64,000 nt of DNA, taken from positions 2,094,001 to 2,158,000 of the forward strand of contig NZ_OY776217.1 in assembly GCF_963675455.1 (NCBI RefSeq), in the 5' to 3' direction. The position numbers and the translations under genes are program-made. The notes beneath the pieces were generated by a model. The model worked only from the letters and a program-made list of their open reading frames with translations. It did no database searches and had not been told where the DNA came from. The DNA comes from Emcibacter sp. (GTDB lineage: Bacteria > Pseudomonadota > Alphaproteobacteria > Sphingomonadales > Emcibacteraceae). Positions 1-8,556 of this stretch are shown here, piece after piece; positions within the stretch are counted from its first letter, which is position 1; each line of letters opens with the position of its first letter.

Positions 1-526
1 CAATTTCCTTGCGGGCGTTGACAAGCCGTTCCCGGTTGCGGCTGAATTCGGCATAGGCTTCGGCCATTTTAAGTCCGAAGGTGACGGGTTCCGCATGAAT
101 GCCGTGGCTGCGGCCGATACAGACGTCAAATTTATGCTCCATGGCCCGGCGTTTCAGAACCGTCAGAAGTTCGTCCAGATCGTTGAGCAGGATATCGCTG
201 GCTTTCACCAGCTGTACGTTCAGGCAGGTATCGAGAACATCGGAAGAGGTCATGCCCTGATGAACGAAACGGGCTTCCGGGCCGACATATTCAGCCAGTG
301 ATGTCAGGAAGGCGATCACGTCATGCTTGACTTCCCGCTCGATCTCGTCAATCCGGTCGATATCGAAGTTGCCCTTTTCCCAGATGGTTTTTGCCGCTTC
401 CTTGGGGATGACGCCAAGCTCGGCGAGCGCGTCGCAGGCATGGGCTTCAATTTCAAACCAGATCTGGAACCGGCTCTGCGGCTCCCAGATGGAGGTCATA
501 ACTTCACGGGAATAGCGAGGGATCAT
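1..526 (-). CDS. purB: Adenylosuccinate lyase, 5' part (gene runs off the left edge)
   Basis: Adenylosuccinate lyase removes fumarate from SAICAR and from adenylosuccinate in purine synthesis; it is a cytosolic homotetramer of the fumarase/aspartase superfamily. The visible 175 residues start M-I-P-R-Y-S-R and continue through the conserved N-terminal helices (FEIEAHACDALAELG), the TSSDVLDT substrate-binding segment near residue 93 and RSHGIHAEP near residue 143, all hallmarks of bacterial PurB. The start is fixed by an AGGAAAAG ribosome-binding site just upstream of the ATG at 526. The remaining C-terminal part, with the signature catalytic loop, lies outside the window. No frameshift is visible. 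Identification is close to certain. Confidence 0.96.
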   Translation of the reverse strand, partial: MIPRYSREVMTSIWEPQSRFQIWFEIEAHACDALAELGVIPKEAAKTIWEKGNFDIDRIDEIEREVKHDVIAFLTSLAEYVGPEARFVHQGMTSSDVLDTCLNVQLVKASDILLNDLDELLTVLKRRAMEHKFDVCIGRSHGIHAEPVTFGLKMAEAYAEFSRNRERLVNARKEI

Positions 527-642
527 GTCTTTTCCTGTCTCATACTGTCGGGATTGTTAAAGGGCAGGCTGTAGCAGAGATTGGCACAAGGCTCAAGATT
601 TTATAGTGCTAATTCAATATTCCGGAAGTTAATGCAGGATTT

Positions 643-1539
643 TTATCTCCGGACAAAAGCCCGCGCGCGCTGCTGCGCCTCTGAAATTTCACTTTTATCA
701 CTATTATTGACAACGGTATTTGTCACCACGTTGACCATTTTTTCAGCCAGGGGCTTGTCCACCAGCCGGGCTGAAAGATACATCCACTTCATTACTTCAA
801 TCCTTTTTTCCCGGGTATCCGCCTCTTTGGCGTTCAACATTGCCCAGACACATTGGGACAGGGCATATCCATCATCTGCAGCATCGAGGTATAATATCAT
901 GGCTTGATGTGGGTTCTGCTTTCCGATAACGCCGGAAAGAAGAAAATCCGCCTGAGTATGTTTCGCCAGGGTAACGCCATTCTGCGCAGCTGCTTCCATA
1001 AAGTGATAGGCTTTTTCGAGGTCTTTGGGGACACCGCGTCCTTCAAAATATATTTTTCCCAGTTGAAACTGCGCAAAACCATGGCCGGCGTCTGCCGCCT
1101 TTTGGAACCAGTTTAATGCAGCGATCGGATCGGCTGCAACACCTCTTCCCTCGAAATATATCTGACCCAACCGGAACATGGCCGCGGGATCGCCATCGCT
1201 TGCCTGTTGTTTATATTTTTCTTTGGTTTCAGCCATATAGGCGGAAAGATCAAAGTCCTTTGAGCCAGAATTTTTCTTGATTGTGGCCCAGAAGGCGGAT
1301 TCTTCCCAGTCCTGAGGCACGCCGTTGCCAAAGGCGTAAAACTGGCTGAGGAGCTCTTGGGCTACAGTGTGTCCCTTCTGTGCTTCGGGATATAGATATT
1401 TTACGGCAGTAACATAGTCCCGGGTATTGAACGCTTGCATACCTTTCTGAAGCGCGGTTTCGGCATTTTGCGCGCTCAGGGAATGTGCATGTAAAAAGGA
1501 TAAAAAGATAAAGACTAAATAGAAAAACGCGCGTCGCAT
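643..1539 (-). CDS. Secreted Sel1-repeat (SLR) protein
   Basis: A 298-residue protein with a signal peptide (MRRAFFYLVFIFLSFLHAHS, cleaved near LSAQN) followed by Sel1-like alpha/alpha repeats. Repeat units are visible as AAMFRLGQIYFEGRGV, AQFQLGKIYFEGRGVPKD and a looser ELLSQFYAFGNGVPQD, so at least four to five units span residues 30-230. SLR proteins are scaffolds for protein-protein contacts, often in the periplasm; the partner here is unknown. The reading frame extends 31 codons further upstream, but the ATG at 1539 has a strong AGGGGG site 6 bases ahead and opens directly into the signal peptide, so I chose it. It stands alone between purB and a binding-protein-like gene on the same strand. 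Confidence 0.8.
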   Translation of the reverse strand: MRRAFFYLVFIFLSFLHAHSLSAQNAETALQKGMQAFNTRDYVTAVKYLYPEAQKGHTVAQELLSQFYAFGNGVPQDWEESAFWATIKKNSGSKDFDLSAYMAETKEKYKQQASDGDPAAMFRLGQIYFEGRGVAADPIAALNWFQKAADAGHGFAQFQLGKIYFEGRGVPKDLEKAYHFMEAAAQNGVTLAKHTQADFLLSGVIGKQNPHQAMILYLDAADDGYALSQCVWAMLNAKEADTREKRIEVMKWMYLSARLVDKPLAEKMVNVVTNTVVNNSDKSEISEAQQRARAFVRR

Positions 1540-1737
1540 CAGAGACCCCCTGCTCATGATTAAATAGAACTGGAGGATACCATACTTGGAAACAGAAAGT
1601 CCAAGTCCGTATCTGAAGTTGCCGGATTCCACATGTTGGGGGGGGAGCTCGATGATAAAATCGGAAGAACTGAATGGGGGTTTGCTTCAATATTCAGGGT
1701 AATCCGGAGAGTTCCGGTTTTTTTGAGAAAATAGGGC

Positions 1738-2445
1738 TTATTCCTCGTGCAGGCTTATTTCACCGCTTTTTTGTAGTGCCCGGATTGACCGGTCAATGGG
1801 TATAACTAGATCCTGATGTTTTTTATGTACATAGTGATAGACATAAAACTCCATAAAGTGCGGGTTCAGTAACTTTATATCCCTGTATTCTGGGATTTTT
1901 GCGAGAAGATCCGGGCCGATGACGTCTGTCAGGAGAGCAAAATCTATTCTTTCCGCAATTAACAGGTCAAATAAATGCGTGGGATTATTGGCTGGAATCA
2001 GATTAAAAGTGCTTTTGGCACCGGCAGCGAAAAATGTACCCCCGAGCAAGCCGATTTTATACCCGGCAAGGTCAGGCCAGTTCTGGAAGCTCTTGTCGGT
2101 TTTCAGCGAATAGAGCCCAACCCGGACAATATAAATTGGCGTCGGGACCCGTATCAAATTCGGGTAGTTGTCCGTGATATTGTAGATCCGCGAACACTCG
2201 GCATCCACAATTCCCTCGTTGGCGAGCATAATAGACCTTTTGGGCGGGAAACCCTGGATTTCAATATCAATGTTGATCCGGTTATAGATTTTGGACAAAG
2301 TTCTCACGACAGTAGGGCTTTTGGTCAGCCCTTCGGTGCAGCTGATGCGAAGCCTGTCAGGTTGCAGTTTTTCCCCTGCCGATACCTCGGTGTGAACGCT
2401 GTTCAGGAGCGTCAGGCACAAGAGAAGGGTGCAGCATTTCAGCAT
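1738..2445 (-). CDS. Periplasmic solute-binding-like protein (SBP family 3-like), orphan
   Basis: A protein of about 235 residues with a signal peptide (MLKCCTLLLCLTLLNSVHTE) and the layout of a type II periplasmic binding fold: DRLRISCTEGL as first strand, a hinge region with VDAECSRIYN, and NWPDLAGYKIGLLGGTFF, which resembles the second-lobe entry of amino-acid-binding proteins (SBP_bac_3). No permease or ATPase gene is adjacent, so it may be a sensor-like or orphan protein rather than an ABC component. Start choice: ATG 2445 has AGG five bases ahead; an in-frame ATG at 2463 has no clear ribosome-binding site. Ligand unknown; family assignment is moderate because the sequence is short and divergent. 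Confidence 0.6.
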   Translation of the reverse strand: MLKCCTLLLCLTLLNSVHTEVSAGEKLQPDRLRISCTEGLTKSPTVVRTLSKIYNRINIDIEIQGFPPKRSIMLANEGIVDAECSRIYNITDNYPNLIRVPTPIYIVRVGLYSLKTDKSFQNWPDLAGYKIGLLGGTFFAAGAKSTFNLIPANNPTHLFDLLIAERIDFALLTDVIGPDLLAKIPEYRDIKLLNPHFMEFYVYHYVHKKHQDLVIPIDRSIRALQKSGEISLHEE

Positions 2446-2586
2446 AAAAACCTGTCTGAACATTAATGTTGAGGCAGTATTTAAAGGCTCTAATGTATCA
2501 TAAATGGGGTAATTTGAAACAGCCATGATCCGAAGATCGCGGAAAGATGTCATTTCCGGTCAGTGGCAGATTCTCATATAGGCAGG

Positions 2587-4233
2587 TCATTGCGGAAAAA
2601 GTCGGTCCAGTATGCCAGCGGCATCGGTTATTTGCGATGCCCCATAGACAAAATTGCGCCCGTCGCCAAGCCGTGTGGAACAGAACTGGGCGCTGACATC
2701 AGCCGGCGCATATTGCAGCATCAGGGAGGCCTGCAGGCTGAGCGCCATTTTTTCCACGATGATGCGGGCGTTTCTTTCCAGGCTTGCAGCATCCATAATG
2801 AGATCCCGGAGTTTTTCCAGGGTCAGGTCCAGATCACCATTCTGCCCGAGGGCAGGGGATAGCTGATGGAAAAATAGATCAAGAGCTTCCGGTTCTTTTG
2901 CCAGGGTGCGCAGGATGTCCAGGCAGATCACATTGCCGGACCCTTCCCAGATGCTGTTGAGCGGCGCTTCCCGGTACAGGCGCGGCATGATGCCTTCCTC
3001 CACATAGCCGGCCCCGCCAAGGCATTCCATACATTCATAGACAAAGTTGGGACAGCGTTTGTTGTGCCAGAATTTGGCGACGGCCACGGCGAGGCGGGCA
3101 TAGGTCCGGGCCTCGTTATTATGGCTCGCCTCGTCGAATTTATGGGCCAGATGCAGGAAAGTCAGGACTCCGGCTTCAAGGTCAAGGGCGAGGTCAGCCA
3201 GAACAGACAACATCAACGGCTGGTCGATCAGTTTTTTCTGGAAGGCTGAGCGGTGGCGGGCATGGTGGACCGCCTGGGCCAGGGCCTGCCGCATCAGGGA
3301 GACAGGGGCGATGGCGGTATCCAGCCGGGTATGGTGGACCATATCCATGATGGTGGCGACCCCGCGGCCTTCTTCACCGACCAGGACCGCCCAGGTGTCC
3401 TGATATTCGATCTCGCTGGAGGCATTGGCATGATTGCCCAGCTTGTTTTTGAGACGCTGGATGAAGAAGTTATTGCGGCTGTCGTCGGGCCGGAAACGGG
3501 GCATAAAGAAGCAGCTCAGGCCCGCATCCGTATAGGCCAGGGTCAGGAAGGAGTCGCTCATGGGGGCGGAGCAGAACCATTTATGGCCTGTCAGCAGGTA
3601 ACCATCCCCCGATTTGACCGCTTTTGTGCTGTTGGCGCGCACGTCGGAGCCGCCCTGTTTTTCGGTCATGGCCATACCCATGGTGCAACCGTCTTTCAGA
3701 TGGGCCGGGATCATGCGGCTGTCATAGCTGCGGGAGATGAGTTTCGGCAGCCATTCATCCCTGAGCTCGGGCGCCTGCTCGATAATAGGAATGCCGGCAT
3801 AGGTCATTGTCAGCGGACAACAGACGCCGGCCTCGACCTGGTGCAGCATATATTCCAGCGCCGCATGATGCAGGTGTCCATCCTGTGTGTCCTCTTCCCA
3901 GGCGACGGAGGAAAGACCCGAGCCTTTACCAATTGACATCATCTCGTGATAGGAGGGATGAAACTCCACCTCGTCGATGCGTTGGCCAAACCGGTCAAAC
4001 AGTTTGAGTTTGGGTGGATTTTCATTGGCCAGCCGGCCATGTTCGAGATGTTCCTCGGTCCCCAGCTGGGCGCCGGTATAGACCAGGTTTTCAAAGGAAC
4101 TGCCCGTGCTTTCCCGTTTGACGGCTTCCTGCAGGACCGGGTCAGAGGTAAACATGTTGTAATTTTCCAGGGCAGGAGGCTGGTTGGTTACCTCATGGGT
4201 GCTGAGTTCGCAATGGGGATTGAAATAGGACAT
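2587..4233 (-). CDS. aidB: AidB-type acyl-CoA dehydrogenase
   Basis: A 548-residue flavoprotein of the acyl-CoA dehydrogenase superfamily, longer than the usual 380-400 residues and matching the AidB/isovaleryl-CoA-dehydrogenase-like branch. Visible marks are the N-terminal NQPPALENYNMFTSD segment typical of AidB, the FAD-contacting MTEKQGGSDVR loop near residue 195, LTGHKWFCSAPMSD, and APLNSIWEGSGNVICLD near residue 420. E. coli AidB is induced by alkylation stress and binds DNA; many homologues are of uncertain substrate. Start: ATG 4233 has AGGAGG seven bases ahead, so the 8-codon-longer frame start is rejected. It is followed on the same strand by no close partner and preceded by radC, 71 bases away. 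Whether it acts in DNA protection or acyl-CoA oxidation cannot be told from sequence. Confidence 0.85.
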   Translation of the reverse strand: MSYFNPHCELSTHEVTNQPPALENYNMFTSDPVLQEAVKRESTGSSFENLVYTGAQLGTEEHLEHGRLANENPPKLKLFDRFGQRIDEVEFHPSYHEMMSIGKGSGLSSVAWEEDTQDGHLHHAALEYMLHQVEAGVCCPLTMTYAGIPIIEQAPELRDEWLPKLISRSYDSRMIPAHLKDGCTMGMAMTEKQGGSDVRANSTKAVKSGDGYLLTGHKWFCSAPMSDSFLTLAYTDAGLSCFFMPRFRPDDSRNNFFIQRLKNKLGNHANASSEIEYQDTWAVLVGEEGRGVATIMDMVHHTRLDTAIAPVSLMRQALAQAVHHARHRSAFQKKLIDQPLMLSVLADLALDLEAGVLTFLHLAHKFDEASHNNEARTYARLAVAVAKFWHNKRCPNFVYECMECLGGAGYVEEGIMPRLYREAPLNSIWEGSGNVICLDILRTLAKEPEALDLFFHQLSPALGQNGDLDLTLEKLRDLIMDAASLERNARIIVEKMALSLQASLMLQYAPADVSAQFCSTRLGDGRNFVYGASQITDAAGILDRLFPQ

Positions 4234-4304
4234 GTCTCGGCCTCCTGTATTTTTCATATTCTAGCAGTCGAGACCAGAAACGCCAAATCATTAAAACGAT
4301 CGTT

Positions 4305-4991
4305 TTAGAGCAGGCCCAGGGACCGGAAACTCTGGTGTCCGGTTTTGGAGATGATCAGGTGGTCATGCAGCCTGATGCCAAGCTGACTGCCGATTTCCTC
4401 GATCTTTCGTGTCATCTCGATATCGTCCCGGCTGGGCGTGGGGTCGCCGCTGGGGTGATTATGGACGATGATCAGGGCGGTGCTGTTGAGCTCCAGGGCC
4501 CGCTTGATGATCTCCCGCGGATAGACCGGTGTGTGATCGATGGTGCCTTTCTGCTGGATTTCATCCTTGATCAGGCGGTTCTTTTTATCAAGAAACAGGA
4601 TGCGGAACTGTTCATGGCTTTCATGCGCCATAGCCGCCTGACAATAATCCAGAAGGGCCTGCCAGTTGGTCAGCACCGGTTGTTCCAATACTTTCGTTTG
4701 GGCGAGGCGAACCGCGCTGGCTTCGGCCAGGCGGATGGCGGAGATCACCGTATTGCCGACTCCACTGATTTCCAGCAATCGTTTTTCGGGGGCGGAAAGC
4801 ACACCGGCATAATCGCCAAAGGTGGAGATCAGCTGTTTTGCCAGTGGTTTCATGTCTCTGCGCGGAACAGCGAGGCAGAGCAGGAGTTCAAGCAGTTCAT
4901 AATCGGCCAGAGAACCGGGACCGGATTTTCTGAGTTTGTCTTTCAGGCGCTGGCGGTGGCCAACATAATGGGCATTTTCCTGGTCTGACAT
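4305..4991 (-). CDS. radC: RadC family JAB/MPN-domain protein
   Basis: A 228-residue protein with N-terminal helix-hairpin-helix-like region (LLEISGVGNTVISAIRLAEA, residues about 65-90) and a C-terminal JAB1/MPN metalloprotease-like domain whose JAMM motif is visible as IVHNHPSGDPTPSRDD near residue 180-195. The early link of RadC to DNA repair is not supported; the true role of the family is unresolved. A GGGGAG site precedes the ATG at 4991. It lies 21 bases downstream of map and completes the sfsA-map-radC run, an arrangement familiar from other alphaproteobacteria, so the three genes are probably one transcript. Confidence 0.92.
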   Translation of the reverse strand: MSDQENAHYVGHRQRLKDKLRKSGPGSLADYELLELLLCLAVPRRDMKPLAKQLISTFGDYAGVLSAPEKRLLEISGVGNTVISAIRLAEASAVRLAQTKVLEQPVLTNWQALLDYCQAAMAHESHEQFRILFLDKKNRLIKDEIQQKGTIDHTPVYPREIIKRALELNSTALIIVHNHPSGDPTPSRDDIEMTRKIEEIGSQLGIRLHDHLIISKTGHQSFRSLGLL

Positions 4992-5012
4992 CGCTCCCCG
5001 GTCATTGTTCGA

Positions 5013-5834
5013 TTAGTCGTATGGTGGTTTGGTCCATCCTTTTGGCGACCTGGTGAAAATCTCCACGCCGTCGGCGGTTACTCCCATACTGTGCTCAAAC
5101 TGGGCGGACAGGGACTTGTCCCGTGTCACCGCCGTCCATCCGTCGCTCAACACCTTAACTTCCGGTGTGCCCAGATTGATCATGGGTTCGATGGTGAAAA
5201 ACATGCCTTCCTTCAGTTCAGGCCCTTCGCCCGGTTGGCCGTAATGCAGGATATTTGGCGCATCATGGAAAATGCGTCCCAGGCCGTGTCCGCAGAACAC
5301 CTCGACCACGCCACAGCGTTCGCTTTCGGCATATTCCTGGATGGCATGGCCGATGTCGCCTATGGTGTTGCCCGGTTTGACCTGGGCAATACCACGCATC
5401 AGGCATTCATAGGTAATGTCGACCAGTCGTTTGGCCTTGACTGGCGGAGTGCCGGCAAAAAACATGCGGCTTGTATCGCCGTACCAGCCATCGACAATCG
5501 GGGTCACGTCAATATTGATAATATCGCCGTCTTTCAGCTTTTTAGGCCCCGGTATGCCGTGACAGACCACATGATTTACAGAGGTACAGATGGATTTCGG
5601 AAAACCGCGATAGTTGAGCGGCGCCGGGACATGCCCATGATCAACGATATATTCATGACAGATCCGGTCCAGTTCCTCGGTGGTCACACCTGGTTGAATA
5701 TAGGGCGTAATCATATCCAGGACGGAGGCGGCAAACTGCCCGGCCTTGCGCATGCCTGCGAAATCGGCCGCGTCATGGATCTTGATGGCGTTTGTGGCTT
5801 CCAAAGGGGCCTCTGAAGCTTTTACATATTTCAT
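5013..5834 (-). CDS. map: Methionine aminopeptidase, type I
   Basis: Removes the initiator methionine from nascent proteins with small second residues. The 273-residue length fits type I MetAP with a short N-terminal extension. The five metal ligands sit in recognisable segments: two Asp in NIDVTPIVDGWYGDTSR, His in GHGLGRIFHDAPNIL, Glu in FFTIEPMI and Glu in SAQFEHSMGV. The start ATG at 5834 overlaps the end of sfsA almost completely (sfsA stop at 5836-5838, one base between), which implies translational coupling. Very secure assignment. Confidence 0.97.
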   Translation of the reverse strand: MKYVKASEAPLEATNAIKIHDAADFAGMRKAGQFAASVLDMITPYIQPGVTTEELDRICHEYIVDHGHVPAPLNYRGFPKSICTSVNHVVCHGIPGPKKLKDGDIINIDVTPIVDGWYGDTSRMFFAGTPPVKAKRLVDITYECLMRGIAQVKPGNTIGDIGHAIQEYAESERCGVVEVFCGHGLGRIFHDAPNILHYGQPGEGPELKEGMFFTIEPMINLGTPEVKVLSDGWTAVTRDKSLSAQFEHSMGVTADGVEIFTRSPKGWTKPPYD

Positions 5835-5835
5835 T

Positions 5836-6552
5836 CTATACCCGTTTCGTTCCGGCTATTTCCACAGGCCGGTCTACTCTGATTTCATTCTGGTCGAGGG
5901 CGCAGCTGTAACAAACTGCCTCAACCCCGCTGGCCAATGCGGTACTTAGCGCGTCTGCGTAGGCCGGGTCAATATCTTCAGCTATTTTGAATATATTACA
6001 ATCTTCTCGTTGTACAAGATAGACCATCATTGCCCGAAAGCCTTCTTTTACCATATCGGTCAGCTCGTTCAGGTGTTTTGTCCCCCGGGCGGTGACCGCA
6101 TCGGGGAACTCGGCAACATCCTGTTCCCGTTTAAGGGTTACATTCTTCACCTCGACATAACAGTCCGGCTGGCTTGCATGATCCGACAGGAATATATCGA
6201 TGCGGCTGTTCTGGCCGTATTTCATTTCCCGGCGCAGATTGTCATAGCCCCGAAGTTCAGAAATAGCGCCCTCGAGGATGGCTTCCTCGACAATTTTGTT
6301 GGGATGTGAGGTGTTGATGCCGACCAGGGCGTCCTCCACCCTGACCAGTTCCCATTTCCAGGAAAGCTTTGCCTTGGGGTTGGTGGCCGGGGACAGCCAC
6401 ACTTCGCTGCCGGGATCCTTGAGGCCCATCATGGAACCGGAGTTGGCACAATGGGCGGTAACGATCTCGCCGTTTTCCAGCTCCACATCGGCCAGAAAGC
6501 GCTTGTATCTTTTGATCAGGGTTCCGCGTGTAAGTTTTTCTGTAAATTTCAT
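5836..6552 (-). CDS. sfsA: SfsA family protein (sugar fermentation stimulation homologue)
   Basis: A 238-residue protein. The family hallmark GTLIKRYKRFLADVELENG occurs near the N-terminus, followed by AHCANSGSMMGL and by the nuclease-like core CYVEVKNVTL with the FPDAVTARGTKHL segment. SfsA has been described as a DNA-binding regulator of maltose metabolism in E. coli, but the core resembles PD-(D/E)xK nucleases and the biochemical role is unsettled. The frame is open 15 codons further upstream (to 6597), but family members begin close to M-K-F-T, so ATG 6552 is preferred. First gene of the sfsA-map-radC run and divergent from the CinA-like gene at 6612. Confidence 0.92.
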   Translation of the reverse strand: MKFTEKLTRGTLIKRYKRFLADVELENGEIVTAHCANSGSMMGLKDPGSEVWLSPATNPKAKLSWKWELVRVEDALVGINTSHPNKIVEEAILEGAISELRGYDNLRREMKYGQNSRIDIFLSDHASQPDCYVEVKNVTLKREQDVAEFPDAVTARGTKHLNELTDMVKEGFRAMMVYLVQREDCNIFKIAEDIDPAYADALSTALASGVEAVCYSCALDQNEIRVDRPVEIAGTKRV

Positions 6553-6611
6553 GAGCACAGGGTATAGTCGGAAAAACAAATAATGGCAATCTGACATATG
6601 GCTTATCGGGT

Positions 6612-7391
6612 ATGAATAACAGGAAAACAGTCACCGCCGCGATGATTATTATCGGCGATGAAATTTTGTCCGGGCGGACGAAGGACGCCAATCTCAATCA
6701 TCTGGCCAACTGGCTCGGCGATCACGGCATTCAGCTCAGGGAAGTGCGTGTCATCCCCGATGAAAGCGATGTCATCGTGCGGACTGTGAACGAGTTGCGG
6801 GCCGCTTTTGACTATCTGTTTACCACTGGCGGCATCGGCCCGACCCATGATGATATTACGTCAGAGAATATCGCCCGGGCCCTGGACCGGCCTTTCGTTC
6901 AGAACCCGGAAGCCTACGAGGTGCTCAAAGATCATTACGGACCCGAAGGGCTGACCGAGGCGCGCCTCAGGATGGCGATGATGCCGGAAGGGGCGGAACT
7001 GATCGACAATCCGATCAGCCGGGCGCCCGGCATTCATGTCGAGAATATCTTTGTCTTGGCCGGTATTCCGGTTGTGATGCAGTCTATGTTGATGGATGTT
7101 GGGAAAAAGATTACCGGTGGTGACAGGATGATCAATAAAACCATCCATGTGTTCCGGGGGGAAAGTGTCTTTGCCGATATCCTGGGCCAGGTCAATGATG
7201 TCTTTGACGAGGTCTCCATCGGCAGCTATCCCTTTTACCATGAGCGGGCTTACGGCGCCACATTCGTCCTCAGATCCGCCGACGAGGTGGCGCTGGACGA
7301 AGCAATCGGGATGCTGAAGAAAAAAATCACCAACGACGGCTACGAGTGTTTTGACGGCGAACCCGCCTTCAAGTCAAAGCCTGTGGATTAG
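6612..7391 (+). CDS. CinA N-terminal / MoaB-like molybdopterin-binding domain protein
   Basis: A 259-residue protein with the MoCF-biosynthesis (MoaB/Mog) fold: AAMIIIGDEILSGRTKD near residue 9-25 and FTTGGIGPTHDDIT near residue 72-85 are the characteristic segments. It corresponds to the N-terminal domain of CinA without the C-terminal nicotinamide-mononucleotide deamidase domain, a form that is common in alphaproteobacteria as a stand-alone gene. Homologues are annotated competence/damage-inducible protein A, but molybdopterin binding and pyrophosphatase activities are what the fold suggests. The start lacks a clear Shine-Dalgarno sequence. It is transcribed divergently from sfsA with a 59-base gap. 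Substrate not determinable. Confidence 0.85.
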   Translation: MNNRKTVTAAMIIIGDEILSGRTKDANLNHLANWLGDHGIQLREVRVIPDESDVIVRTVNELRAAFDYLFTTGGIGPTHDDITSENIARALDRPFVQNPEAYEVLKDHYGPEGLTEARLRMAMMPEGAELIDNPISRAPGIHVENIFVLAGIPVVMQSMLMDVGKKITGGDRMINKTIHVFRGESVFADILGQVNDVFDEVSIGSYPFYHERAYGATFVLRSADEVALDEAIGMLKKKITNDGYECFDGEPAFKSKPVD

Positions 7392-7489
7392 GCAGGGCAG
7401 GCAGGACGCAGGCCCGAAAAATTTAAAAGCCTGTTTATTTCCTTACCAGAATATGCCATATCCGGTTTCGTCTACTTTCAGTCAGGGAT

Positions 7490-7576
7490 GCGCCTGTGGT
7501 GAAATTGGTAAACACAACAGACTTAAAATCTGTCGACCGTATGGTCTTGCCGGTTCAAGTCCGGCCAGGCGCACCA
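7490..7576 (+). tRNA. tRNA-Leu (anticodon UAA)
   Basis: An 87-base class II tRNA with encoded CCA. The acceptor stem pairs GCGCCTG with CAGGCGC (7490-7496 with 7566-7572), A is the discriminator, and the anticodon stem ACAGA/TCTGT encloses CTTAAAA with anticodon TAA at 7524-7526. A long variable arm (GACCGTATGGTC region) identifies leucine. TTCAAGT forms the T loop. It reads UUA codons, rare in this moderately GC-rich sequence. Confidence 0.97.
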
Positions 7577-7681
7577 TTTCTAATTGCCTGTGTCCAACAG
7601 GAAAAAAAACCGGTTATACTGAGGTGAGATGATATTTTCTGACTGAGGCTTGTGAGTAGCCGATCATTTTAGAGCATTTCC

Positions 7682-8407
7682 ATGTTTAAAGAGTTCATTT
7701 TAGCGACAAGCCCGGCCGCGTTATCTGCTCAGGAAACCGTAGACGAAGACAATCGTCTTCATATCGAGGTGCATGAAACTTCCAGCCTGCCAGTGATCAG
7801 GCTTTGGACAAATCATACAACTATTGTCGTTCCCGGGCGTGACAGCCGGGTACCGGAATTTCCGCAGGCCTGTGAAATCATGAAAAAACACGGCATAGGG
7901 GTTGCTGTCAGGACGTCCGGCGGCACGGCAGTGCTGCACAGCTCCCGGGTGTTGAATGCCTCCGTGATTTTTCCGATTCCAAAAACAGAAAAAGTCTCGA
8001 TGGAAACGGGGTATGAAAAACTGAGAATCCTGTTTGACCTTCTTGTGCCGGAGCTTGCCGGGCGGGCGTATTTTTCTTCCGTTCCCGGCGCCTATTGTGA
8101 CGGGGATTATAATCTTGTCGTGGACGGCCGGAAAATTGCCGGGACGGCACAGCGCATAAAGTCCGCCGGTACCAAAGTTGACCACAGGACCGTGCTGGCG
8201 CATATGAGCCTTCTGGTTGATATTGATGCACCTGAAATGGAGCGGACGATCAACCTTTATTATGAAGCATTACAATCGGAGACAAGAGTAGCCGAGGGCG
8301 TTTCCACAGGTATTGACAGGCTGTGCTCTGATAAGCTGACCTGTGTCGGGCTCATCGACAGGTTTACGGAAAATTATGTCCATGGCACCTTTGACGCTTG
8401 TCGTTGA
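7682..8407 (+). CDS. Lipoate-protein ligase / lipoyltransferase-like protein
   Basis: A 241-residue protein with the biotin/lipoate ligase (BPL_LplA_LipB) fold. Visible features are WTNHTTIVVPGRDS (residues 42-55), the RTSGGTAVLHSS loop (77-88) followed by LNASVIFP, and DGDYNLVVDGRKIAGTAQR with the conserved lysine at residue 151, which in LplA contacts the carboxyl/phosphate of the lipoyl-AMP. The C-terminal accessory domain of full LplA is absent, so it could be a ligase that needs a partner, an amidotransferase (LipL/LipM-like), or an octanoyl transferase. It stands alone 105 bases after tRNA-Leu; no lipoylated E2 gene is nearby. The ribosome-binding site is weak. Confidence 0.78.
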   Translation: MFKEFILATSPAALSAQETVDEDNRLHIEVHETSSLPVIRLWTNHTTIVVPGRDSRVPEFPQACEIMKKHGIGVAVRTSGGTAVLHSSRVLNASVIFPIPKTEKVSMETGYEKLRILFDLLVPELAGRAYFSSVPGAYCDGDYNLVVDGRKIAGTAQRIKSAGTKVDHRTVLAHMSLLVDIDAPEMERTINLYYEALQSETRVAEGVSTGIDRLCSDKLTCVGLIDRFTENYVHGTFDACR

Positions 8408-8556
8408 TCAGGGTTGAATGTCCCGGTCCTGCAAAATCCAGCCTGCGCCGTCAGTATGAGGAAGTTGTGTAATAACCTGCTATTGCTTCTTTTTTTGATT
8501 TCTGTCAATTGTTGTTCTCCTGCCAGAAACGGCGCATTAGGAAACAGGATGAAATG

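Noticed and set aside
7351..7632. A 93-residue plus-strand frame across tRNA-Leu
   Set aside because: It reads straight through the tRNA and has no protein-like pattern.
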